A program made the position numbers and the translations under genes. Positions 1-5,485 of a stretch of 5,485 nucleotides of DNA are shown piece after piece. The DNA is from Bifidobacterium breve. Its GTDB lineage: Bacteria > Actinomycetota > Acidimicrobiia > Acidimicrobiales > Ilumatobacteraceae. The stretch is from positions 1 through 5,485 of the forward strand of contig CAMBPP010000098.1 in NCBI GenBank assembly GCA_945869715.1, in the 5' to 3' direction. Under the pieces are notes generated by a model. That model was not told where the DNA came from and made no database searches. It saw nothing but the letters and a program-made list of their open reading frames with translations. Each line of letters opens with the position of its first letter. Within the stretch, counting starts at the first letter, position 1.

Positions 1-118
1 TGCCACTGAGGTTCCATAAACCAACTGCAGATTCGCCATCGACGAGTTCAACGACTTCATCGATGAATAAAAATGGCGGACGATGAGGAAGAACTTCATC
101 GGGTCGAGGGAGACTCAT
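1..118 (-). CDS. fabZ: FabZ-like 3-hydroxyacyl-ACP dehydratase, N-terminal part only (continues beyond base 1)
   Basis: Only the first 39 codons and one further base lie in the window. The reading frame opens with ATG at 118-116 and stays open to the edge. Residues 10-22 read LPHRPPFLFIDEV, the N-terminal signature of FabZ hot-dog-fold dehydratases (LPHR-P-FL--D-V in the family), followed by a glycine- and acid-containing stretch and a strand-like AVGLWNLSG. FabZ removes water from 3-hydroxyacyl-ACP in the type II fatty acid elongation cycle in the cytoplasm. The catalytic His of the GHFPG motif would lie beyond the edge and cannot be checked. The ATG overlaps the TGA of the peroxiredoxin gene (ATGA), so translation is probably coupled, and no strong Shine-Dalgarno sequence precedes it. 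A related hot-dog dehydratase with another acyl substrate is possible; the family call is firm, the exact substrate is not. Confidence 0.8.
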   Translation of the reverse strand, partial: MSLPRPDEVLPHRPPFLFIDEVVELVDGESAVGLWNLSG

Positions 119-567
119 TTGCCAAGAGCCTTGAGCAAATTCAATGGCGTATCTTTCGGCGAAATTTTGTACCAAGCTTCTTTAATAACTCCATTGGCAT
201 CGATGAGAAAAGCTGACCGCTCAATGCCCATATATTCACGTCCATACATGCTCTTCTTTTTCCACACTTTGTACGCCAGCGACACTACGTGCTCAATGTC
301 TGAAAGTAACGTAAAACCAAGTTCATACTTCTCGTCAAACTTTTTCAATTTTTCTGGTTTGTCGGGGCTAATGCCAATAATGGCGGTGCGACCTACATCG
401 CCCTTAATGTCACGCAACCCACACGACTGCATCGTGCAACCTGGAGTATCGGCCTTGGGGTAGAAGTAGATCAACACTTTCTTCTTGCCCAATTTTTCTA
501 GCGAAACGACCTTGCCATTTTGGTCGAGCAACTCAATGGCAGGGGCTTTGTCTCCAACTTTCAACAT
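115..567 (-). CDS. bcp: Thioredoxin-dependent thiol peroxidase, PrxQ/BCP family peroxiredoxin
   Basis: This 150-residue protein has the usual length and layout of an atypical 2-Cys peroxiredoxin of the BCP/PrxQ type. It begins with the VGDKAPAIEL strand, then has the active-site segment YPKADTPGCT with peroxidatic Cys44. Cys49 lies five residues later, which is the PrxQ position of the resolving cysteine. Arg117 in GIERSAFLID matches the conserved active-site arginine, and Thr41 supports the peroxidatic site. The family reduces hydrogen peroxide and organic hydroperoxides in the cytoplasm, with thioredoxin restoring the enzyme. There is no signal peptide. The protein is lysine-rich. It starts 25 bp after trpA and overlaps the following fabZ-like gene by 4 bp. 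The ATG at 567 has no clear Shine-Dalgarno sequence, but a TAATCT element lies exactly where a leaderless promoter would place it (see 574-579). The function is confident; a link to tryptophan synthesis is not implied. Confidence 0.95.
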   Translation of the reverse strand: MLKVGDKAPAIELLDQNGKVVSLEKLGKKKVLIYFYPKADTPGCTMQSCGLRDIKGDVGRTAIIGISPDKPEKLKKFDEKYELGFTLLSDIEHVVSLAYKVWKKKSMYGREYMGIERSAFLIDANGVIKEAWYKISPKDTPLNLLKALGK

Positions 568-573
568 AGTGAA

Positions 574-579
574 AGATTA
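574..579 (-). promoter_or_regulatory. Possible leaderless -10 element in front of bcp
   Basis: Read on the minus strand, TAATCT is followed by six bases (TTCACT) and then the A of the bcp ATG at 567. It fits the TAnnnT form of bacterial -10 boxes. With this spacing the transcript would begin at the A of the start codon, giving a leaderless mRNA, a layout that is common in actinobacteria. It would also explain why no Shine-Dalgarno sequence is visible. The -35 region at 597-602, inside the end of trpA, reads TGCTCA and matches TTGACA poorly. A six-base match can arise by chance, so this is only a candidate internal promoter. Confidence 0.3.
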
Positions 580-592
580 GCCGTGGAATGAC

Positions 593-1366
593 TTAGTGAG
601 CATCTATGGCGGCGCGCACTTCAGCGATGTACTCGCCCACAGCATCGGGACCCGACTCCATGAGACGACGCACCACAGAGGCGCCCTGGATGACACCATC
701 TGCAACTTTGCAGGCCTCATACGCCTGCGCCGCATTCGATACCCCGACTCCGATGAGTACAGGTTTATCAGTGATCTTTTTCAAACGAGTGGCGAGTGCT
801 GTTGCGGTCGCTGCCAATGAATCGCGTTCTCCGGTGATTCCTAGCAGGCCCACCGCATATACAAAACCACGAGCTCTCTCTACAACGAGAGGGAGACGAC
901 CATCGGGCGCCGTTGGTGCCGCCAACATGACGGTTTCAACACCTGCAGCATCGGCATCGCGACACCATTCACCCGCTTCTTCTAGAGGAAGGTCGGGAAC
1001 AATTGCTGCGCTCACACCATTCTTCACTAATGAAGTTGCAAAACGTTCATGACCAGCACGAAACAAAGTGTTGTAGTACAGCATGACCGCAACAGGAATG
1101 TCGATATCGAGAGTTGAGATCTCTTGAATGATGCCAAACGGAGTTGCACCATCTTTCAATGCGCGCAACGAGGCTTCTTGAATGACCGGTCCATCCATGA
1201 CGGGGTCTGAGAAAGGAATGCCTACTTCAATGGCATCAGCGCCATTTGCAGCTGCTGCGCGAATTGCCTCTTTCCAATTCGAAAGACCACCCGTTACATA
1301 AGGAACGAGAAGTTTTCTACCACCCGAACGCTGAGCCCGTAAATGCGTTTCTAAATGTATGGGCAT
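593..1366 (-). CDS. trpA: Tryptophan synthase alpha subunit
   Basis: This 257-residue TIM-barrel protein cleaves indole-3-glycerol phosphate to indole and glyceraldehyde 3-phosphate and passes the indole to TrpB through the tunnel of the alpha2beta2 complex. The segment EVGIPFSDPVMDGP (residues 47-60) holds the two catalytic acids, Glu47 and Asp58, eleven residues apart as in the Salmonella enzyme (Glu49, Asp60). LPYVTGG-like LVPYVTGG (20-27), VMLYYNTLFRAG (94-105), VPDLPLEE (123-130), GLLGITGER (173-181) and the phosphate-binding GVGVS (206-210) follow in the expected order. Length is normal and the protein appears complete. The ATG at 1366 shares one base with the TAA of trpB (TAATG), a classical arrangement for translational coupling that helps keep the subunits balanced. 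A purine-rich AAAGAAG precedes the start inside trpB. Bcp follows after 25 bp. Confidence 0.98.
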   Translation of the reverse strand: MPIHLETHLRAQRSGGRKLLVPYVTGGLSNWKEAIRAAAANGADAIEVGIPFSDPVMDGPVIQEASLRALKDGATPFGIIQEISTLDIDIPVAVMLYYNTLFRAGHERFATSLVKNGVSAAIVPDLPLEEAGEWCRDADAAGVETVMLAAPTAPDGRLPLVVERARGFVYAVGLLGITGERDSLAATATALATRLKKITDKPVLIGVGVSNAAQAYEACKVADGVIQGASVVRRLMESGPDAVGEYIAEVRAAIDAH

Positions 1367-2532
1367 TACTTCTTTCCCAGAATGTCCATCATTTGTGCAA
1401 CGTCTTTGTCACCACGACCAGAGAGGTTCATGAGAACTACTTGTCCTTGCATTTCTGGTGCGGCTCGTTTGATCCAGGCCAAGGCATGTGCGCACTCAAG
1501 AGCCGGAATGATTCCTTCAGAACGCGCGAGCAAAGTAAAGCCATCAATTACTTCTGTATCAGTAACACTTGGGTATTCGGCGCGACCAATTTCAGACAAA
1601 TAAGAATGCTCAGGGCCTACGCCTGGGTAGTCGAGCCCGGCACTAATGGAATGAGCCTCTTGTACTTGACCCTCTTCATCTTGCATGAGATAGCTCTTCA
1701 TGCCGTGCACCACTCCGGGCACTCCACGACCTACTGCTGCTCCACCTGCGGGCTCTACGCCTATCAGCCTGGCATGCGTATCAATAAAGCCCGAGAAGAT
1801 TCCTATGGCGTTGCTGCCACCACCAACGCACGCAACGATGACGTCGGGGTCATCTCCACCAAGAACCTCACGGCACTGTTCACGTGCTTCATCACCAATA
1901 ACGCGATGGAACTGGCGCACCATGTACGGGTACGGATGTGGACCCATGACCGAACCGAGGCAATAGTGAGTGGACTCGACTGTTGCCACCCAATCGCGCA
2001 TCGCCTCGTTCACAGCATCTTTTAATGTGCGGCTACCCGACTGTGCTGGCACCACTTCTGCCCCTAATAGGCGCATACGAAACACATTGAGTTCTTGTCG
2101 TTCTATGTCGACAGCGCCCATGAACACCTTGCACTCGAGGCCGAGGAGTGCCGCAGCGGTTGCTGCTGCCACACCATGTTGACCTGCACCAGTTTCGGCG
2201 ACGATGCGCTTTTTGCCCATGCGCTTGGCGAGCAGTGCTTGGCCAAGAACGTTGTTGATTTTGTGTGAGCCAGTATGGTTCAAATCTTCACGTTTCAGGA
2301 ACAAGCGAATACCAAGTTCGCGACCCAAGTTATGACATTCAGTCAAAATTGATGGCCGCCCGGCGTAGGTCTTCAACAGATGATTCAGCTCTTCACGAAA
2401 CAAGGCGTCGTTCCATGCCTCAGTAAAAGCTCTCTCTAGTTCCTGACAAGCAGGAACTAGGGTTTCCGGCACAAATTGACCGCCGAATTGACCGAAACGG
2501 CCGTCTGCCCCTGGGGTTTGCATCACACTCAT
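1366..2532 (-). CDS. trpB: Tryptophan synthase beta subunit
   Basis: This 388-residue fold-type II PLP enzyme condenses indole with L-serine to give L-tryptophan. The N-terminal FGQFGGQFVPETL (13-25) is the standard opening of the TrpB1 type that pairs with TrpA. Lys91 in HTGSHKINN (86-94) is the PLP Schiff-base lysine and Glu113 in ETGAGQHG (113-120) is the catalytic glutamate, both shifted by four residues from the Salmonella numbering. GGGSNAIG (237-244) is the phosphate-binding loop, and SGRGDKD (371-377) carries the serine that contacts the PLP ring nitrogen. GSVMGPHPYP and GLDYPGVGPEH are also intact. The ATG at 2532 fits the family's N-terminus. A second ATG at codon 4 (2523) would also give a functional protein, and neither has a clear Shine-Dalgarno sequence. 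A small hairpin lies just upstream (2539-2557). The gene is 39 bp downstream of trpF and its stop overlaps the trpA start by one base. Confidence 0.98.
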   Translation of the reverse strand: MSVMQTPGADGRFGQFGGQFVPETLVPACQELERAFTEAWNDALFREELNHLLKTYAGRPSILTECHNLGRELGIRLFLKREDLNHTGSHKINNVLGQALLAKRMGKKRIVAETGAGQHGVAAATAAALLGLECKVFMGAVDIERQELNVFRMRLLGAEVVPAQSGSRTLKDAVNEAMRDWVATVESTHYCLGSVMGPHPYPYMVRQFHRVIGDEAREQCREVLGGDDPDVIVACVGGGSNAIGIFSGFIDTHARLIGVEPAGGAAVGRGVPGVVHGMKSYLMQDEEGQVQEAHSISAGLDYPGVGPEHSYLSEIGRAEYPSVTDTEVIDGFTLLARSEGIIPALECAHALAWIKRAAPEMQGQVVLMNLSGRGDKDVAQMMDILGKK

Positions 2533-2538
2533 CCCACA

Positions 2539-2557
2539 TTCTCGCAGGTAACGAGAA
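2539..2557 (-). other. Small hairpin in the trpF-trpB gap
   Basis: In the minus-strand transcript TTCTCG pairs perfectly with CGAGAA around a seven-base loop (TTACCTG), ending six bases before the trpB ATG. The stem is only six base pairs and there is no U-run after it, so it is not a convincing terminator. It occupies the place where a ribosome would bind trpB, so it could mark an RNA processing site or affect trpB translation, but chance is a real alternative. Confidence 0.3.
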
Positions 2558-2571
2558 CGAGCGCCTAACTG

Positions 2572-3228
2572 TTATTCATCATCTTCCCAGTCATAGGGCA
2601 TTTCATCGGATCCACGGAACTGCTCTGGGGTCGCCTCACGCGCAGCGGCAATGAAGGTTCGCAACAAACGAGCATCCTTTTTGCCAGGTTCACTCTCGAC
2701 GCCCGAAGACACATCGACGCCCCATGGGCGCACTTGGAATATTGCGTCTGACACGTTTTCTGGAGTGAGGCCCCCAGCAAGCAAGACCCGTGGCCCAGCA
2801 GCAAGCTCACCAGCAAGTGACCAATCGAATACTTTTCCTGAACCGGGGTGAGGTGCGTCGAGCAAAACAATGTCGGTTGCAAATTGGTTTGCATTGCGCG
2901 CATCTACCGAACCCGCGGCAACTGCCTTAATGACCCAGCGCACCGAGCGTGACACGGCAACAACATCGTCAGGCGTCTCATGCCCATGCAATTGGGCACC
3001 CTTCAAACCGGCTTCATGCACCATTTCCACAACACGGCGGGGATGCTCATCTCGGAATACTCCGACGGTCAAAATTCCTGGTGGGAGGCGACGGGTGATG
3101 TCGTACACCTTTTGCATGGTGACCTGTCGTGGAGATGGCGCAAAAATAAAACCCAATGCATCGGCTCCGAGCGCGACGGACAGCAGTGCATCGTCCTCGT
3201 TGGTGATGCCACAGATCTTGATGAACAT
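2572..3228 (-). CDS. trpF: Phosphoribosylanthranilate isomerase
   Basis: This single-domain TIM barrel of 218 residues converts N-(5-phosphoribosyl)anthranilate to CdRP by an Amadori rearrangement, the step before TrpC. The start MFIKICGIT carries the catalytic Cys6. GFIFAPSPRQV (26-36), the QLHG segment (79-82) and the catalytic Asp124 in VLLDAP follow. The phosphate-binding elements AGGLTPENV (151-159) and VDVSSGVE (171-178) are intact. Family members usually end near residue 205; this one carries an extra, strongly acidic tail ending in EDDE. The ATG at 3228 lies 13 bp after the trpC stop and has no recognisable Shine-Dalgarno sequence, but the KICGIT motif fixes the start to within a few codons. 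The protein is separate from TrpC, unlike the fused TrpCF of Escherichia coli. In Streptomyces and Mycobacterium this step is done by PriA, so a dedicated trpF is informative about lineage. Confidence 0.97.
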   Translation of the reverse strand: MFIKICGITNEDDALLSVALGADALGFIFAPSPRQVTMQKVYDITRRLPPGILTVGVFRDEHPRRVVEMVHEAGLKGAQLHGHETPDDVVAVSRSVRWVIKAVAAGSVDARNANQFATDIVLLDAPHPGSGKVFDWSLAGELAAGPRVLLAGGLTPENVSDAIFQVRPWGVDVSSGVESEPGKKDARLLRTFIAAAREATPEQFRGSDEMPYDWEDDE

Positions 3229-3241
3229 GTATGTGAAGGTA

Positions 3242-4024
3242 CTACGCGCAGCGCAGTGAACGCAGTGATTCTGCTGGGTCGCTCGCCGTCATCAATGTCT
3301 CACCCACAAGCACGGCGTCATACCCAGCATTTCGCAGGCTTTGGGCATCGTCTGGATCTCGTACCCCCGATTCGGCCACACGCACTACTCCGGGGGGGAT
3401 GACGGCGCCCATGCGCACCGCGCGCTCGTGGTCTACTTCGAATGTCACCAAATTGCGCTGGTTCACCCCAATCATGGTTGCTTGCGCTGCGAGCGCTACT
3501 TCAAGTTCGCGCTCGTCGTGCACTTCAACGAGCACATCGAGCCCAAGGCTGGTAGCAATTTCATGAAAGCTCGCCATTTCGCCAGCAGTGAGGGCCGCCG
3601 CAATAAGAAGCACAGCGTCAGCGCCCATTAGTCGCGCATCGCAAATATCTCGTGCGTCCACCGTAAAATCTTTACGCAACACCGGAAGCCCCACAGCGCC
3701 ATGGGCAACCTGTAGATCTTGCGGCGAACCAGAAAAATGCTCTACGTCTGTCAATACCGACAAACACGAAGCGCCACCTAGTTCGTACTGCTGTGCTAAC
3801 ACCGCAGGGTCAACCTCGATATTGAGATTGCCTTTTGATGGCGAGCGTCTTTTAATTTCGGCAATAACAGCAAGACGTGACTGCGATTCAACGGCTATGG
3901 CTTGAGCAAAGCCTCGACATGGAGCAGCTACAGATGCCAAGTTGAACAACTCTTGAAATGATCTGGTATCGGCAAGAGCGCGTTGGCGATGAAAAGCCAA
4001 GATGGCGTCGAGATATGTTTTCAC
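3242..4024 (-). CDS. trpC: Indole-3-glycerol phosphate synthase
   Basis: This 260-residue TIM-barrel enzyme closes the indole ring, turning CdRP into indole-3-glycerol phosphate with loss of CO2 and water. Helix alpha-0 with YLDAILAFHRQR (4-15) is followed by IAEIKRRSPSKG (54-65) holding Glu56 and Lys58. Lys118 in LRKDF is the catalytic acid, and Glu167 in LVEVHDE, Asn188 in GVNQRNL and Glu218-Ser219 in VAESG complete the active site. Length is typical of a single-function TrpC. The start is GTG at 4024: the family's N-terminal pattern begins there, and extension is blocked because the TAA of the upstream ABM gene lies in the same frame, only five codons before. No Shine-Dalgarno sequence is visible (the preceding bases are CT-rich), so translation may depend on coupling to the upstream gene. 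trpF follows after 13 bp. Confidence 0.97.
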   Translation of the reverse strand: MKTYLDAILAFHRQRALADTRSFQELFNLASVAAPCRGFAQAIAVESQSRLAVIAEIKRRSPSKGNLNIEVDPAVLAQQYELGGASCLSVLTDVEHFSGSPQDLQVAHGAVGLPVLRKDFTVDARDICDARLMGADAVLLIAAALTAGEMASFHEIATSLGLDVLVEVHDERELEVALAAQATMIGVNQRNLVTFEVDHERAVRMGAVIPPGVVRVAESGVRDPDDAQSLRNAGYDAVLVGETLMTASDPAESLRSLRCA

Positions 4025-4039
4025 TTGAGAAGAGAGGCT

Positions 4040-4351
4040 TTAGAGCCCTTTACCTGCAAGCGGTGTGATGAAAATAAGTTCGGGACGTCCACCCAAAAAT
4101 GGAGCAAGTGATGGACCCCATTCTTTGAACCACTGCGAACCCATATGTGACTCAAGAGCTTCTTGGCCGGTGTACAACTCGTACATCCACAACACTGTTT
4201 CGTCTGCATTGTCAGCGTGCAAAATGTAATACAGTGTTCCTGCTTCAGTCTTGACGTTGTCAAAGGCGATATCGAGCGCCTTTGCTAGTTCGTCGCGCTT
4301 TCCAGGCAACGATGTAATTTTTGCTATTACTGCAACTTTTCCAGCACTCAT
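4040..4351 (-). CDS. ABM-domain protein, putative YgiN-like quinol monooxygenase
   Basis: This 103-residue protein matches the antibiotic biosynthesis monooxygenase (ABM) fold, a small ferredoxin-like domain that forms dimers. Features seen are the first strand VAVIAKITSLPGKRDEL (6-22), a helix up to the EAGTLYYILHAD turn and strand (36-47), VLWMYELYTGQEALESHM (53-70) with the typical E-x-Y followed by an alpha helix and His69, then FKEWGPSLAPFL and a final strand ELIFITPL. Members oxidise quinols or polyketide aromatics without cofactor, some degrade haem, and many have no known role. No haem-specific residues are evident, so the substrate is unknown. There is no signal peptide or membrane segment. 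It lies 41 bp after glyS and 15 bp before trpC, in the same frame as trpC, which suggests co-transcription; whether it acts on an indole or anthranilate compound is speculation. An AAGGGG ribosome site supports the ATG at 4351. Confidence 0.85.
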   Translation of the reverse strand: MSAGKVAVIAKITSLPGKRDELAKALDIAFDNVKTEAGTLYYILHADNADETVLWMYELYTGQEALESHMGSQWFKEWGPSLAPFLGGRPELIFITPLAGKGL

Positions 4352-4356
4352 ATTTA

Positions 4357-4362
4357 CCCCTT
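4357..4362 (-). promoter_or_regulatory. Shine-Dalgarno site of the ABM gene
   Basis: On the minus strand AAGGGG stands five bases before the ATG at 4351. It is the clearest ribosome binding site in the window and decides the start of the ABM gene. The spacing is slightly short but workable. By contrast the trp genes that follow lack comparable sites. Confidence 0.6.
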
Positions 4363-4392
4363 ATTGATGACGACGTGCCAAGTGTACTACGA

Positions 4393-5485
4393 CTAGAACT
4401 TCAGTCTGCGCTGCAATTCCGACAGTAGATCTGCAATTGGGACTCGAATTTGCTCGGTGGTATCGCGCTCGCGAATAGTGACCGCGCCGTCTTCGAGTGA
4501 GTCGAAGTCGACCGTGACGCAATAGGGAGTTCCAATTTCGTCTTGGCGGCGATAACGGCGCCCAATTGCTTGAGTTTCGTCGTAATCAACCATGTAGTAA
4601 GCCGACAATGTGGCGAAAATTTCCTTTGCCAATGGTGTCAACGTGTCCTTTTTTGACAGCGGCAAAATTGCAACTTTGTACGGCGCCAAACGTGGGTGCA
4701 AACGCAATACCGTGCGTGGCTCATCGTTAATGACGTCTTCGTCGTAGGCAGCCAGCAAAAAAGCGGCCATCGTACGGTTAGCACCCGCGGCAGGCTCTAT
4801 AACGAAGGGAACATACCGCTCGTTTGTTGCCTGGTCGAAGTAGTCCAGTTTTTGGCCGGAGAATTGGGCGTGTTGTGTGAGGTCGAAGTTAGTGCGTTGG
4901 GCAATGCCTTCTAGCTCACCCCAACCCCATGGGAAGAGAAATTCAACGTCGCTCGTACCGGCAGAATAGTGAGAAAGTTCATCTGACTCATGAGGGCGCA
5001 TGCGCAACATTTCGGCAGGTATACCCAAGTTGACGTACCAGTTCAAGCGCTCTTCGCACCAGTACTTGTACCACTTTGGTCCTTCTTCGGGTGGTACAAA
5101 AAACTCAAGTTCCATTTGTTCAAATTCACGCGTACGGAAAATAAAGTTTCCGGGAGTGATTTCATTTCTGAAACTCTTGCCCACTTGCGCAATACCAAAT
5201 GGTGGCTTCTTACGACTGGTCTGCAGACCATTCATGAAGTTCACAAACATTCCCTGAGCAGTTTCTGGACGCATGTAAACATCGGCACCCGAACCCTCAA
5301 TGGGCCCGGCATGAGTTTTGAACATCAAGTTAAACGCACGTGGTTCTGTGAACTCGCAGCCCTTCATATTTTGCGGGCAATCGCGGGTTTCTAAATGATC
5401 TTCGCGAAATCGGCGCTTGCAAACAGTGCAATCGATGAGAGGATCACTGAAGTTTGCGAGATGACCGCTTGCTTCATACATTTGA
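4393..5485 (-). CDS. glyS: Glycyl-tRNA synthetase, alpha2 (single-chain) type, N-terminus outside the window
   Basis: This class II synthetase charges tRNA-Gly with glycine in the cytoplasm. The frame is open to base 5485 (a Gln codon precedes the first Met at 5481), so that Met in the MYEASGH stretch is internal and about 95-100 N-terminal residues are missing compared with family members of about 460 residues. Numbering from that Met, visible elements are EASGH with FSDPLIDC (3-18), a probable zinc-binding set Cys18, Cys21, Cys35 and Cys42, FTEPRAFNLMF (44-54), YMRPETAQGMFVNF (69-82), motif 2 with FRNEITPGNFIFRTREFEQME (104-124), DELSHYSAGTSDVEF, the glycine-site segment WGELEGIAQRTNFDL, motif 3 around EPAAGANRTMAAF (229-241), and the C-terminal anticodon-binding domain with PYKVAILPLSKKD and IGRRYRRQDEIGTPYCVTVDFDSL. 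The wording resembles actinobacterial GlyRS. It ends with TAG at 4393 and is followed 41 bp later by the ABM gene, with no terminator between them. Confidence 0.97.
   Translation of the reverse strand, partial: QMYEASGHLANFSDPLIDCTVCKRRFREDHLETRDCPQNMKGCEFTEPRAFNLMFKTHAGPIEGSGADVYMRPETAQGMFVNFMNGLQTSRKKPPFGIAQVGKSFRNEITPGNFIFRTREFEQMELEFFVPPEEGPKWYKYWCEERLNWYVNLGIPAEMLRMRPHESDELSHYSAGTSDVEFLFPWGWGELEGIAQRTNFDLTQHAQFSGQKLDYFDQATNERYVPFVIEPAAGANRTMAAFLLAAYDEDVINDEPRTVLRLHPRLAPYKVAILPLSKKDTLTPLAKEIFATLSAYYMVDYDETQAIGRRYRRQDEIGTPYCVTVDFDSLEDGAVTIRERDTTEQIRVPIADLLSELQRRLKF

Noticed and set aside
83..463. A 126-codon plus-strand frame over the peroxiredoxin gene
   Set aside because: It is antisense to bcp, crosses the fabZ start, and shows no protein-family pattern.
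1246..2025. A 259-codon open frame on the plus strand across trpA and trpB
   Set aside because: It lies wholly antisense to two intact genes, has an odd His/Cys-rich composition with no recognisable domain, and is explained by codon bias of the opposite strand.
2565..2903. A 112-codon minus-strand frame overlapping trpF in another frame
   Set aside because: trpF has all its motifs in the other frame; the sequence here reads as a frame shadow, not a frameshifted piece of a gene.
2980..3402. A 140-codon plus-strand frame over trpF and trpC
   Set aside because: Antisense to the two clear enzymes and without a recognisable domain.
4352..4392. Possible terminator or promoter in the glyS-ABM gap
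   Set aside because: No stable stem with a U-run is present. A TTGGCA (4376-4381) resembles a -35 box, but the only TA-rich -10 candidate at a tolerable distance overlaps the ABM start region with a 19-base spacer, so I do not call it.
4990..5394. A 134-codon plus-strand frame over glyS
   Set aside because: Antisense to conserved GlyRS motifs and without any family resemblance.
1..5485. Mobile elements, CRISPR arrays, tRNA genes, riboswitch or trp attenuator
   Set aside because: No direct repeats in array, no transposase, no tRNA-like cloverleaf and no Trp-rich leader peptide were seen; coding sequence fills almost the whole window.

Overview
The window is a compact, one-directional block of housekeeping genes. 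Every supported gene lies on the minus strand, so transcription runs from high to low coordinates. The order is glyS (glycyl-tRNA synthetase, N-terminus outside the window), a small ABM-domain protein, trpC, trpF, trpB, trpA, a PrxQ/BCP-type peroxiredoxin, and the first 39 codons of a FabZ-like hydroxyacyl-ACP dehydratase that runs out of the window at base 1. Gaps between genes are 41, 15, 13, 39, -1, 25 and -4 bp. No stretch over 300 bp lacks a gene, and I see no convincing terminator between any pair, so the block could be read as one transcript.

The trpC-trpF-trpB-trpA core encodes the last steps of tryptophan synthesis: phosphoribosylanthranilate to CdRP (TrpF), CdRP to indole-3-glycerol phosphate (TrpC), then indole-glycerol phosphate plus serine to tryptophan (TrpA-TrpB). 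The catalytic residues of all four can be seen in the translations. The early genes (trpE, trpG, trpD) are not in the window. Upstream, the place where trpE often sits is taken by glyS and an ABM-domain gene. Downstream come a thiol peroxidase and a lipid-synthesis gene, which have no evident role in tryptophan synthesis.

The organism is a bacterium of roughly balanced GC (judged by eye). The single-chain alpha2 type of glycyl-tRNA synthetase and the wording of several motifs in GlyRS, TrpA and TrpC remind me most of Actinobacteria, perhaps an Acidimicrobiia-like lineage of moderate GC. This assignment is an inference and not firm. A dedicated trpF gene would differ from Streptomyces and Mycobacterium, which use PriA for that step.

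I do not see a new biological system here. The points worth a second look are modest: the unlisted fabZ start with its 4-bp overlap, the ABM gene between glyS and trpC and in the same frame as trpC, a possible leaderless promoter in front of the peroxiredoxin gene, a small hairpin just before trpB, an acidic tail on TrpF, and generally weak ribosome binding sites.
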